NCBI RefSeq assembly: GCF_001597745.1
Contig: NZ_LUHJ01000012.1
Location: 1 to 64,000, forward strand
Reading direction: 5' to 3'
DNA length: 64,000 nt
DNA from: Anabaena sp. 4-3
GTDB taxonomy: Bacteria; Cyanobacteriota; Cyanobacteriia; Cyanobacteriales; Nostocaceae
This document shows, one piece after another, positions 10,667-17,098 of the stretch. The position numbers were made by a program, and so were the translations under genes. The notes under the pieces were generated by a model. The model searched no databases. It had not been told where the DNA came from and saw only the letters and a program-made list of their open reading frames with translations. How positions within the stretch are numbered: position 1 is the first letter of the stretch; every line of letters begins with the position of its first letter.

Positions 10667-10750
10667 AGGTTATTTGACAAGCATTGTTATTCACATCAAA
10701 ATCGATTAAACCTAACCCCCCTTACCCCCTTCCATACAAGGAAATGGGCG

Positions 10751-10788
10751 AAAATGTAGAGACGTTGCATGCAACGTCTCTACATTTT
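10751..10788. repeat. dispersed palindrome (copy 2, 38 bp)
   Basis: Perfect inverted repeat with arms of 19 bases, AAAATGTAGAGACGTTGCA and its complement, without loop. It is the same family as 134-163, extended by AAAA/TTTT flanks. Confidence 0.9.
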
Positions 10789-10888
10789 ATGTTCAGAGGT
10801 TTGGAGAGGGTTTTCTAGTATAATATGAAGCTTTATAAACATCACCTGAGCCACAGTTTTGCGCTGCGAGTAAGCATCAGCCAAGTGT

Positions 10889-11017
10889 CATATCTTGCAG
10901 CATTCTCAATAAGCTACTGGCGATGCACAGCCAACAACGTAAAACTAAGGCTTTAAGCAACTTGCAAGCAATGCCCACCCTACAAAAATTATCATCAAGG
11001 AACAGGTGCAAGATGTG
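10889..11017. repeat. MITE-like element with terminal inverted repeats
   Basis: The left end CATATCTTGCAGC and right end GGTGCAAGATGTG are near-perfect inverted repeats about 129 bases apart. Inside are the recurring boxes gcgatgcacagccaacaa and caatgcccaccctac. Related or truncated copies occur near 12440-12510, 16983-17055, 38688-38775, 42130-42197, 52772-52897 and 58798-58862. It has no coding capacity, so it would be mobilised in trans if at all. Confidence 0.65.
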
Positions 11018-11201
11018 TGAAGTTCAATAATATCACAAAACCTTAAGTAAATATACTGTTAATTATCCTATTATTTCAGGATATTTTTATGATAAGTATG
11101 GCACTGGTTAATAAGAGAAACTTGTTTAATCATGCCTAAGCACGAAAATTTGAGAATATAAACCGAGTCCTTATATAGACTTTAATCTATTCTAAATTTT
11201 T

Positions 11202-12398
11202 ATGCCGTACCTCAAAGCCAAACATTTAACAGCATCCTCTAAACGCTTTAATGATGAACTAGAGAAAGTCAATCCCCACTTAATATACGTAGGGGGAAAA
11301 ATCAACTTTCAGTCAGAATCGCATTTGGAAGATTATATTGAAGCTAATTTTGAAAAAATCTTTCCTGAATTAGTTTTAGTCAAGCGTCAGCATAATATTA
11401 AAATGCAGCGATGTGATTTACTAGGTTTTACTAAATCAGGCAAACAGCCAGTAATAATTGAGTTAAAGAATGAGGAGGATAGAGGTTTAGTTTCTCAGTT
11501 AACTCGTTATCGAAAGGCGATTTTGCAAGAACAACCATTTTCAGATATTATAGATTACTCTTTGCCAGTCAAGTTAATAGCGGTTTCACCTGCTTTTCAT
11601 GAAGATAACTATACAGACAAAGAGGCTTCAAAATTTGAGGATGATATTTGCTTTTATGAGTTTAGTATTGAAAGAAGTAATAACTCAGCTAAATTCAAAC
11701 TCTGTAGTCAAACTTATGATATTTCTTACCCTATCTTTGGTTTACCTGATAGTCCAACAAGTCCTGAGTTATCCCAAAGAAGTTTATCAGCTTTTATTAT
11801 AAATTTTAGAAATAATTTGCCTCAAGAATATTGGGATGATTTTACAGCTTTGCGAACACTGCTAATGGCTCAACCAAAAGTAAAAGAAATGGTTAGCTCT
11901 AGCTATAGAAAGGTACTATATGCAACTGGTGAAGGAGAGAATCATAAGAAGTTAGCAGAAATAACAAATACTAGCAAAGAAGTTAGATTATATTTGTGGT
12001 TGCCCACAATGGTAAAAACAAATATAAAAATCCCTGTTGCACGATTTGGACTGCTTTTAGCTAAAGATAACAATCCTTTCTCTGAAAATTCTCTTGTTGA
12101 ATGGTTGGTGTATACTAAAAATACTATTGATATGAAAAATAAACCTATTAAGAATATCTGCCCATCATTTAATAGGGATGGTATGCCAATATGGACTAAA
12201 CCTAACTTATACCTATATTACGCTTCATTAGGATCACCAAATACATTTCAGTTGTTGATATATCTTTTGAAAGGTATTACACCACCAATTGATGAGGCTA
12301 CTTTGGCATGGTGGACTTCTTTTGAAAAACAAAGTCCTGAAAATTTAGGTTGGTATATTGATTTAGCGATAAAGACTTGGAACTACAGGTTGAAATAG
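11202..12398 (+). CDS. NucS-like PD-(D/E)XK domain protein
   Basis: 398 residues. The N-terminal region (about 40-125) carries a restriction-endonuclease-like core: Asp72 in QRCDLLGFTKSGKQPVIIELKN, Glu87 and Lys89 (the ExK), then QLTRYRKAI with a Q-x-x-x-Y helix as in NucS/DUF91 nucleases. The C-terminal 270 residues are unfamiliar and may bind a target. NucS acts in mismatch repair in archaea and actinobacteria; here the core is fused to a different C-terminus, so a repair, defence or other role is open. The gene is AT-rich relative to neighbours and flanked by MITE-like repeats, which hints at acquisition. Confidence 0.75.
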   Translation: MPYLKAKHLTASSKRFNDELEKVNPHLIYVGGKINFQSESHLEDYIEANFEKIFPELVLVKRQHNIKMQRCDLLGFTKSGKQPVIIELKNEEDRGLVSQLTRYRKAILQEQPFSDIIDYSLPVKLIAVSPAFHEDNYTDKEASKFEDDICFYEFSIERSNNSAKFKLCSQTYDISYPIFGLPDSPTSPELSQRSLSAFIINFRNNLPQEYWDDFTALRTLLMAQPKVKEMVSSSYRKVLYATGEGENHKKLAEITNTSKEVRLYLWLPTMVKTNIKIPVARFGLLLAKDNNPFSENSLVEWLVYTKNTIDMKNKPIKNICPSFNRDGMPIWTKPNLYLYYASLGSPNTFQLLIYLLKGITPPIDEATLAWWTSFEKQSPENLGWYIDLAIKTWNYRLK

Positions 12399-12439
12399 GG
12401 TACTGACATTTTACACCAGTTGCTTTATTGCCATCACAG

Positions 12440-12510
12440 TGCGGCGATGCACAGCTTACACTTCGCTTAAAACCTGATTTTTACATTGCGTGCATTGCCC
12501 ACCCTACGAT
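12440..12510. repeat. MITE-like element, partial copy
   Basis: Contains gcggcgatgcacagc and gtgcattgcccaccctac, the two inner boxes of the element at 10889-11017, with a diverged centre and no recognisable ends. Confidence 0.55.
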
Positions 12511-12536
12511 TGATGAAGATGCACTTGATTCTGCAA

Positions 12537-12566
12537 TGTAGAGACTAGCTATGCTTAGTCTCTACA
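12537..12566. repeat. palindrome related to the GTAGAGAC family
   Basis: TGTAGAGACTA, centre gctatgct, TAGTCTCTACA. The outer arms match the 30-bp palindrome family but the centre differs. It lies 38 bases beyond the end of hisA and may terminate it. Confidence 0.75.
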
Positions 12567-12604
12567 TTTTAGGGGAATTATACCTGTTTTCAAATCAGGG
12601 TGAA

Positions 12605-13378
12605 TTAAGCAAACGAAGAAAACCCGAAATTGGGGGGAATATCTTGAATGCGTCCAGAGCCGATCGCCTGTAAAGCTTCTCTTAAGTTAATATCACCAGT
12701 ATATAACGCCCGTCCCACTATTACACCTGTAACACCTTGGGGTTCTAACGCCAACAAACTCAATAAGTCGGTGACAGAACTTACCCCACCTGAAGCAATC
12801 ACTGGTATAGAAATTGCGTCCGCTAGTTCCCGCAAAGCTTCTAAATTCGGGCCTGACAGAGTACCATCACGGTGAATGTCAGTATAAATAATTGCGGCTG
12901 CTCCTAGTTCTTGCATTTGTACTGCAAGTTGGGTTGCTAATACTTGCGAAGTTTCCAACCAACCACGAGTAGCTACCAGTCCATTGCGCGCATCTATCCC
13001 GATGATAATTTGTTCTGGGTATTTTTGACACAGTTCTTGTACTAGCTGGGGTTGTTCAACGGCGACAGTACCGAGAATCGCCCACTGTACACCAAGATTA
13101 AACACCTGTTCTACACTAGCTTGGTCGCGTAATCCGCCGCCAATCTCAAGTGGTACAGAAACAGCTTGAGCGATCGCTTCTATTGCTCCTAAGTTTACTA
13201 CCTTACCAGCTTTTGCCCCATCTAAATCTACAATGTGCAGCCTGGTTGCACCTTGCTCTACCCATTGTTTGGCAACATCAGCCGGATTTTCACTAAAAAC
13301 TTGTGAGCGATCGTAGTCTCCCTGATACAGTCGCACACACCGACCATCTAATAAATCAATCGCTGGAATTACGTCCAT
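12605..13378 (-). CDS. hisA: phosphoribosylformimino-AICAR-phosphate isomerase
   Basis: Fourth step of histidine biosynthesis: ProFAR to PRFAR, a sugar Amadori isomerisation on a (beta/alpha)8 barrel. The 257 residues show [22 protein letters not shown] with catalytic Asp8 at the end of strand 1, LEIGGGLRD, and the second catalytic Asp in [16 protein letters not shown], plus IASGGVSS and GVIVGRALY phosphate loops. Length is normal. No other his gene is adjacent, as is usual for dispersed cyanobacterial his genes. Confidence 0.96.
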   Translation of the reverse strand: MDVIPAIDLLDGRCVRLYQGDYDRSQVFSENPADVAKQWVEQGATRLHIVDLDGAKAGKVVNLGAIEAIAQAVSVPLEIGGGLRDQASVEQVFNLGVQWAILGTVAVEQPQLVQELCQKYPEQIIIGIDARNGLVATRGWLETSQVLATQLAVQMQELGAAAIIYTDIHRDGTLSGPNLEALRELADAISIPVIASGGVSSVTDLLSLLALEPQGVTGVIVGRALYTGDINLREALQAIGSGRIQDIPPNFGFSSFA

Positions 13379-13450
13379 AGAAATTTCCCCTGTTTAATTA
13401 ACATAGTTATTAATCATGGGGCATCAAACAAGTCAAAAGTCAAAAGCAAT

Positions 13451-13482
13451 ATTTTTGAATTTTGAATTTTGAATTTTGAATT
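13451..13482. repeat. short tandem repeat (TTTGAAT heptamer)
   Basis: About four copies of the heptamer TTTGAAT between hisA and the DUF3593 gene. The same unit recurs in reverse at 14151-14178 and 47187-47230, and is typical of Nostocales STRRs. Confidence 0.85.
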
Positions 13483-13499
13483 GATTTGTCCCCAATCCC

Positions 13500-13802
13500 T
13501 TATATTTCGCTTTTACGCTCTTGTAATTTCTTGACAGCTTGGTGAAAACCCAAGACAATCAAAATATTAGAAAGGGTCAAAAAAACTTCCGCACCACCGT
13601 GTAGCCAATCTATGTTAGCTAAAGCTTCGCCATAATGGACTTTGGCATAAATCCCGGCGGGAATCGTCACACCTACAAATACGAGAGTGCCGTAAAATCC
13701 ATATAATGCTAAACGGGGCATTTGTTGACTGCGGCTGATAAACCACAAGAAACCCAAATACGGAAACAGTGACAAAGCAAATAGGGTGTCTTTAGATATC
13801 AT
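13500..13802 (-). CDS. DUF3593-type membrane protein
   Basis: 100 residues with three hydrophobic segments (about 5-22, 32-50 and 68-88), including LFALSLFPYLGFLWFISRS. I recognise it as the DUF3593 family of cyanobacteria and plastid-bearing eukaryotes, function unknown. Its ATG overlaps the stop of the upstream gene by four bases (ATGA), so it is translationally coupled to the DUF2499 protein. A thylakoid or inner-membrane two-subunit complex is a reasonable inference. Confidence 0.8.
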   Translation of the reverse strand: MISKDTLFALSLFPYLGFLWFISRSQQMPRLALYGFYGTLVFVGVTIPAGIYAKVHYGEALANIDWLHGGAEVFLTLSNILIVLGFHQAVKKLQERKSEI

Positions 13803-14146
13803 CGCTCTGATTTGATAGGTTTTGCATCAAAAGAATTAGCGGCTGTTTTGCTGTTGCGGGAATCCAGCCAAATCCACACCGCCGCCGCCCATAAGGTAAA
13901 ATTACCAACTACAGTCATACTAGCTTGCAGCGTCACTAACCATTCTAAAGCTTGGGAGTTGTCGAAATAATGCCAGGTACAAGCACACATAGCACTCACC
14001 AAAGCTGGTAACATCCCAAAGGATAATCCCCACCAACGGCGATTACCAGTGAGTTCGCCATAAGTCCAGATTAACCAAATTGCGACAATCCACTCAATAA
14101 CGCTAGAAACATGAATAATCCAAGTCGGAATTGAAAGAGGGTGCAT
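13799..14146 (-). CDS. DUF2499 (Ycf49-like) membrane protein
   Basis: 115 residues with hydrophobic segments including WIIHVSSVIEWIVAIWLIWTYGEL, GLSFGMLPALVSAMCACTWHYF and ASMTVVGNFTLWAAAVWIWL. It matches the DUF2499 family, related to the algal plastid Ycf49 protein. Conserved His/Trp-rich motifs such as CTWHYFDN could bind a cofactor, which is speculation. First gene of a two-gene minus-strand operon with the DUF3593 gene. Confidence 0.8.
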   Translation of the reverse strand: MHPLSIPTWIIHVSSVIEWIVAIWLIWTYGELTGNRRWWGLSFGMLPALVSAMCACTWHYFDNSQALEWLVTLQASMTVVGNFTLWAAAVWIWLDSRNSKTAANSFDAKPIKSER

Positions 14147-14150
14147 AGAA

Positions 14151-14178
14151 ATTCAAAATTCAAAATTCAAAATTCAAA
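14151..14178. repeat. short tandem repeat (ATTCAAA heptamer)
   Basis: Four copies of the heptamer ATTCAAA immediately upstream of the DUF2499 start, reverse orientation to 13451-13482. Confidence 0.85.
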
Positions 14179-14358
14179 GTTGTTGACTGTTGACTAGGTA
14201 AAAATTTTTCTCCTCTGCTTCCTCCGTTTCCTCTACTCCCTCTACTCCCTTGTCCATCTTCCCATAAGCCAATTCAACTTTTTGTAGCAAGATGGCTGAC
14301 TTGTGATTAACTATTGGGAAAAAGCTGATAAAGTTAAATCCAACATCCACAATTTTTC

Positions 14359-15405
14359 ATGGTGACGATGCGATCGCTCTTATCTGGATATTACGGCAAA
14401 GGTAACGGTGGTGATGAAGCTTTACTAGCGACACTGCTACAGATGCTACCACCTGATGTTACTCCTGTGGTGCTGTCTGGTAATCCAGAAGAAACACGCG
14501 ATCGCTATCATGTAGAAGCATACAATCGGATGGCTCCCTTGGCTGTACTGCAAGCTTTACGTTCCTGTGATGCTTTCATTTGGGGTGGGGGAAGCTTAAT
14601 CCAGGATGTTACTAGCACCATTAGCCCCTTTTATTATGGTGGGTTGATGGCATTAGCGCAAAGCATGGGCTTAAAAACTATCGCTTGGGCGCAAGGTATC
14701 GGCCCTTTGTTGCGTCCTCAAACACGCTTGTTAGCTAGACAAAATTTTGCAGGTTGTACCAAAGTTAGTGTACGCGATCGCGCCAGTGCGGCTTTATTAT
14801 CTGAGTGGCAAATTCCTCATATCTTAGCACCTGATCCAGTTTGGGCTTTGGCAGCTCAACCAGTACCAGAACTAGAAAACTTACCCGCGCCCAGAGTTGC
14901 TGTCACCTTAAGAAAGCACCCCCAATTAACACCAGCCCGGTTAGCTAATTTAACTCATGCTTTAGTAGAATTCCAAAAAACCACACAGACTTTTATTCTC
15001 TTGCTGCCATTCCAAAAAAGCGAAGACTTAGAAATTGCTCAAACCATACAACCACACCTGACTGATGTTAGCCAAATATTGTGTCTAGAAGACCCACAAC
15101 TTTTAAAGGGTGTGTTTCGTGGTGTAGAAATGGCTATTGGAATGCGGTTACACAGTTTAATTATGGCTGCTGCTGAAGGCTGTCGCTGTTTTGCTCTCAG
15201 TTATGATCCCAAAGTCAACCGTCTCATGGAAGATTTAGCCATACCTGGCTGGGATTTAGCAACTTTACCAGATGATACCAATTTAATTAGTCAAACTTGG
15301 ATAGATCATTACACAAATGGTCAGCAGCTTTCAGCAGCAAAAATCCAATCTTTAGTAAATGCAGCGTTGACACATCATGAATTATTAACTCAAGCCCTCA
15401 TTTAG
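14359..15405 (+). CDS. csaB: polysaccharide pyruvyl transferase CsaB
   Basis: 348 residues of the CsaB/pyruvyl-transferase family, which adds ketal pyruvate to cell-wall polysaccharide from PEP. Family signs are LLSGYYGKGNGGDEALL (residues 7-23), the WGGGSLIQDVTS motif, AWAQGIGPL, KVSVRDRASAALL, and the C-terminal GVEMAIGMRLHSLIMAAAEG with the conserved R-x-H, followed by YDPKVNRLM. Length is normal. The ATG at 14359 has no strong ribosome site; an ATG at 14368 is possible. A small hairpin follows the stop (15433-15451). Confidence 0.9.
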   Translation: MVTMRSLLSGYYGKGNGGDEALLATLLQMLPPDVTPVVLSGNPEETRDRYHVEAYNRMAPLAVLQALRSCDAFIWGGGSLIQDVTSTISPFYYGGLMALAQSMGLKTIAWAQGIGPLLRPQTRLLARQNFAGCTKVSVRDRASAALLSEWQIPHILAPDPVWALAAQPVPELENLPAPRVAVTLRKHPQLTPARLANLTHALVEFQKTTQTFILLLPFQKSEDLEIAQTIQPHLTDVSQILCLEDPQLLKGVFRGVEMAIGMRLHSLIMAAAEGCRCFALSYDPKVNRLMEDLAIPGWDLATLPDDTNLISQTWIDHYTNGQQLSAAKIQSLVNAALTHHELLTQALI

Positions 15406-15432
15406 AGGTTTTTAAGCTAATTCGGTAAATTG

Positions 15433-15451
15433 TCATCTATCTTTTAGATGA
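15433..15451 (+). terminator. csaB terminator-like hairpin
   Basis: TCATCT, loop atctttt, AGATGA, then TATTTTACT. The stem is short and AT-rich, 28 bases after the csaB stop. Confidence 0.4.
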
Positions 15452-15484
15452 TATTTTACTAATTTATCGTCTAATCTTATTTAA

Positions 15485-15500
15485 TGTAATTCATATTACA
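15485..15500. promoter_or_regulatory. NtcA-type box TGTA-N8-TACA
   Basis: TGTA ATTCATAT TACA, a perfect extended form of the NtcA consensus GTAN8TAC. A possible -10 (TAN3T) lies 17 bases downstream at 15518-15523, shorter than the usual 20-24, and a perfect TATAAT lies 44 bases downstream. Nitrogen control of the genes at 15764-18826 is an inference. Confidence 0.45.
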
Positions 15501-15522
15501 TTTTTGAGGAAAAAGTCTATTT

Positions 15523-15550
15523 TTGAGGAATCTTTTTTAGTAAGTATAAT
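15523..15550 (+). promoter_or_regulatory. sigma-70-type promoter candidate
   Basis: TTGAGG (15523-15528), 16-base spacer, TATAAT (15545-15550, perfect). It would give a leader of about 205 bases before the ATG at 15764. Confidence 0.4.
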
Positions 15551-15763
15551 TTTTACATACAAAGATAGACAATATTACGGTTAATTTTCACCACAAATAA
15601 ATATTAAAAAAGAATTAAGCAGTTTAAATATTTCATGTAGAAACCGGATTTAGTTCAGCAACAAATACAGTAAAGCATCAGGAAAAATTAGCAATTTCAT
15701 TCCTGTACTATTGGCATGAATTATTGTCGAAATTGAATCATAAAAGTGAGATAGGGTTTAAAA

Positions 15764-16468
15764 ATGAAAGAAATCCTTGCATTGATTACAACTAAAAAGC
15801 AAGAATTTGCCCAGTTACCCTTATTAAAATTCATGCAAGATCAAAGCATAGACCCTAGAAAAAGATTAGCCTGGGGTAAATGTGCTACACCTTTTATCAT
15901 GGGTTTTTCAGACTTAAATAAATACGGATTTCGTGACTTAAACAGTAATGCTCCTATTCAGGTATTAATTAACAAACATACTGAACAAGATGATTATCAC
16001 TGGCGATGGTTTTTATCGGATATAGAAAAACTTGGATTTGACTGCTCATTAAAATTCAGCGACACTGTAAAATTTTTATGGGGTGAAGAAACCAAAACCC
16101 CACGTTGGGTAATTAATCAGTTATTTCGTTATGCTTTAAATGCAGAACCACTACAAAAGCTACTGATTATTGAAGTTTTAGAGATAACGGGAAATATTGT
16201 CTTTGGGAATGCTGCACAAGTGGCTGAAGAATTGCAAGCAATTACAGGAAATAAATACCTGTTTTTTGGTTCATCCCATGAAAATGTAGAAGCTGATCAT
16301 ATCATTGATATAGAAAATTTTCTGCCAACTATCGAACTGACTGAAGAACAAAATCAAGAGGCTTTGAAGTTAGTAGAAAAAATCTTCGAGCTAATCACAG
16401 AATTAGTAAATGCTCTGTTTGTATATGCCACAAATTATGATGAGCAACAGGCATTTATGCAAGGCTGA
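15764..16468 (+). CDS. heme-oxygenase-like putative metal oxygenase (peptide cluster)
   Basis: 234 residues, soluble and mostly helical. The pattern HTEQDDYHWRWFLSDIEKLGFD (72-93), then IIEVLEITGN (135-144) and SSHENVEADH (171-180), resembles the heme-oxygenase-like / TenA-like superfamily. There, spaced His, Glu and Asp residues on core helices bind one or two irons (candidates H72, E74, H79, E140, H172, E176, D178, H179). Such HDO enzymes oxidise amino acids or peptides. It is the first gene of a same-strand trio with a tandem-repeat peptide (202 bases on) and a flavin halogenase-like enzyme. A tailoring role on that peptide is inferred; the fold call is moderate. Confidence 0.65.
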   Translation: MKEILALITTKKQEFAQLPLLKFMQDQSIDPRKRLAWGKCATPFIMGFSDLNKYGFRDLNSNAPIQVLINKHTEQDDYHWRWFLSDIEKLGFDCSLKFSDTVKFLWGEETKTPRWVINQLFRYALNAEPLQKLLIIEVLEITGNIVFGNAAQVAEELQAITGNKYLFFGSSHENVEADHIIDIENFLPTIELTEEQNQEALKLVEKIFELITELVNALFVYATNYDEQQAFMQG

Positions 16469-16512
16469 AAAATTGATGATGCTGTCACCGTCGCTTAACT
16501 GAATTATTATCC

Positions 16513-16569
16513 AGGTGTAGCCCATCAAGATTACACCTTCCATAACAGATGTAATAGCAAGGGATTACA
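16513..16569. promoter_or_regulatory. two inverted repeats upstream of peptide gene
   Basis: AGGTGTA...TACACCT (16513-16537) may be a weak terminator for the upstream gene. TGTAAT-N8-ATTACA (16550-16569) may be an operator for the peptide gene. Both are read directly from sequence; roles are guesses. Confidence 0.35.
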
Positions 16570-16670
16570 GCAAGTTATTACTTGAGAGTAATCTAAATTT
16601 CTGTGCCTGAATATAGCAGAATTATTATGTTTAGCATCTACCCCAATTTGCAAATCTAAGGAACAAAATC

Positions 16671-16871
16671 ATGTCTAATATTCAAGAAGAAACCATTCAA
16701 ATTTTTCACACTTGGACAGAAAACTTAGATATTTCTCACACTTGGACAGAAAACTTAGATATTTCTCACACTTGGACAGAAAACTTAGATATTTCCCACA
16801 CTTGGACAGAAAACTTGGATATTTCCCATCCCGCTATGGATGCAGAAAAACCCTTAACTGCTAATGCTTAA
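16671..16871 (+). CDS. tandem-repeat peptide, candidate multi-core RiPP precursor
   Basis: 66 residues: a 12-residue N-terminus (MSNIQEETIQIF), four perfect tandem copies of HTWTENLDIS (residues 13-52), and a 14-residue tail (HPAMDAEKPLTANA). An AAGGA ribosome site lies 9 bases before the ATG. The 30-bp units (16707-16826) differ only at two silent positions (tct/tcc and tta/ttg). Each unit has one Trp, one His, two Thr and one Ser available for modification. The gene is followed by a strong terminator hairpin and flanked by an oxygenase-like and a halogenase-like gene. The short leader and repeated core suggest a multi-product precursor. Alternative: a repeat-expanded structural peptide. Coding status is well supported; function is inference. 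Confidence 0.75.
   Translation: MSNIQEETIQIFHTWTENLDISHTWTENLDISHTWTENLDISHTWTENLDISHPAMDAEKPLTANA
16707..16826 (+). repeat. four in-frame 30-bp tandem repeats
   Basis: Units at 16707-16736, 16737-16766, 16767-16796 and 16797-16826. Units 1 and 2 are identical; units 3 and 4 carry one and two silent changes. The near identity points to recent duplication or gene conversion. Confidence 0.95.
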
Positions 16872-16882
16872 AAGTTAAAATT

Positions 16883-16932
16883 GCATACTGAAATTTGATT
16901 ATGGGTAGGTGCTATTTTCAGTATGCTTTTTT
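16883..16932 (+). terminator. terminator/attenuator after peptide gene
   Basis: Left arm GCATACTGAAA (16883-16893), 22-base loop, right arm TTTCAGTATGC (16916-16926), then TTTTTT. The 11-bp perfect stem plus T-run starts 11 bases after the peptide stop. It would limit read-through into the halogenase gene, so that the peptide is made in excess. Confidence 0.75.
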
Positions 16933-16982
16933 CATGCAGAAAACTCTAATTAATAGTTGTTTGATGATTATCAATAAATGTC

Positions 16983-17055
16983 AGGCGATGCACAGCCAAC
17001 AACTTCAAACTAAGGATTTTAGCAACTGGCAAGCAATGCCCACCCTAGAAAAATT
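16983..17055. repeat. MITE-like element, truncated copy
   Basis: ggcgatgcacagccaacaac ... ggcaagcaatgcccaccctag, about 80% like the centre of 10889-11017, without terminal repeats. It lies between the peptide terminator and the halogenase gene. Confidence 0.65.
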
Positions 17056-17098
17056 TCGCAAATAGAAACTTACGTATTATTCACAATTCCTCAGTCTT

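Larger units (their letters stand above)
10667..11201. other. intergenic, 535 bases, repeat-rich
   Basis: No gene seen. It contains a perfect 38-bp palindrome (10751-10788), a copy of the CCCTCTCCAAACCTCT box in reverse just after it (10796-10813), and a MITE-like element with terminal inverted repeats (10889-11017). The remaining roughly 180 bases before the NucS-like gene are very AT-rich and probably hold its promoter. Confidence 0.6.
15406..15763. other. intergenic, 358 bases, regulatory region
   Basis: No gene seen. From left to right it holds a short csaB terminator-like hairpin, a perfect TGTA-N8-TACA palindrome (15485-15500), two direct copies of TTTTTGAGGAA (15501-15511 and 15520-15530) and a promoter-like TTGAGG/TATAAT pair. 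It lies upstream of the oxygenase-peptide-halogenase group and probably controls it. Confidence 0.55.

Noticed and set aside
13451-14178. Heptamer repeats as possible CRISPR or tandem array
   Set aside because: Units are 7 bases with no spacers; they are STRRs of the kind common in Nostocales.
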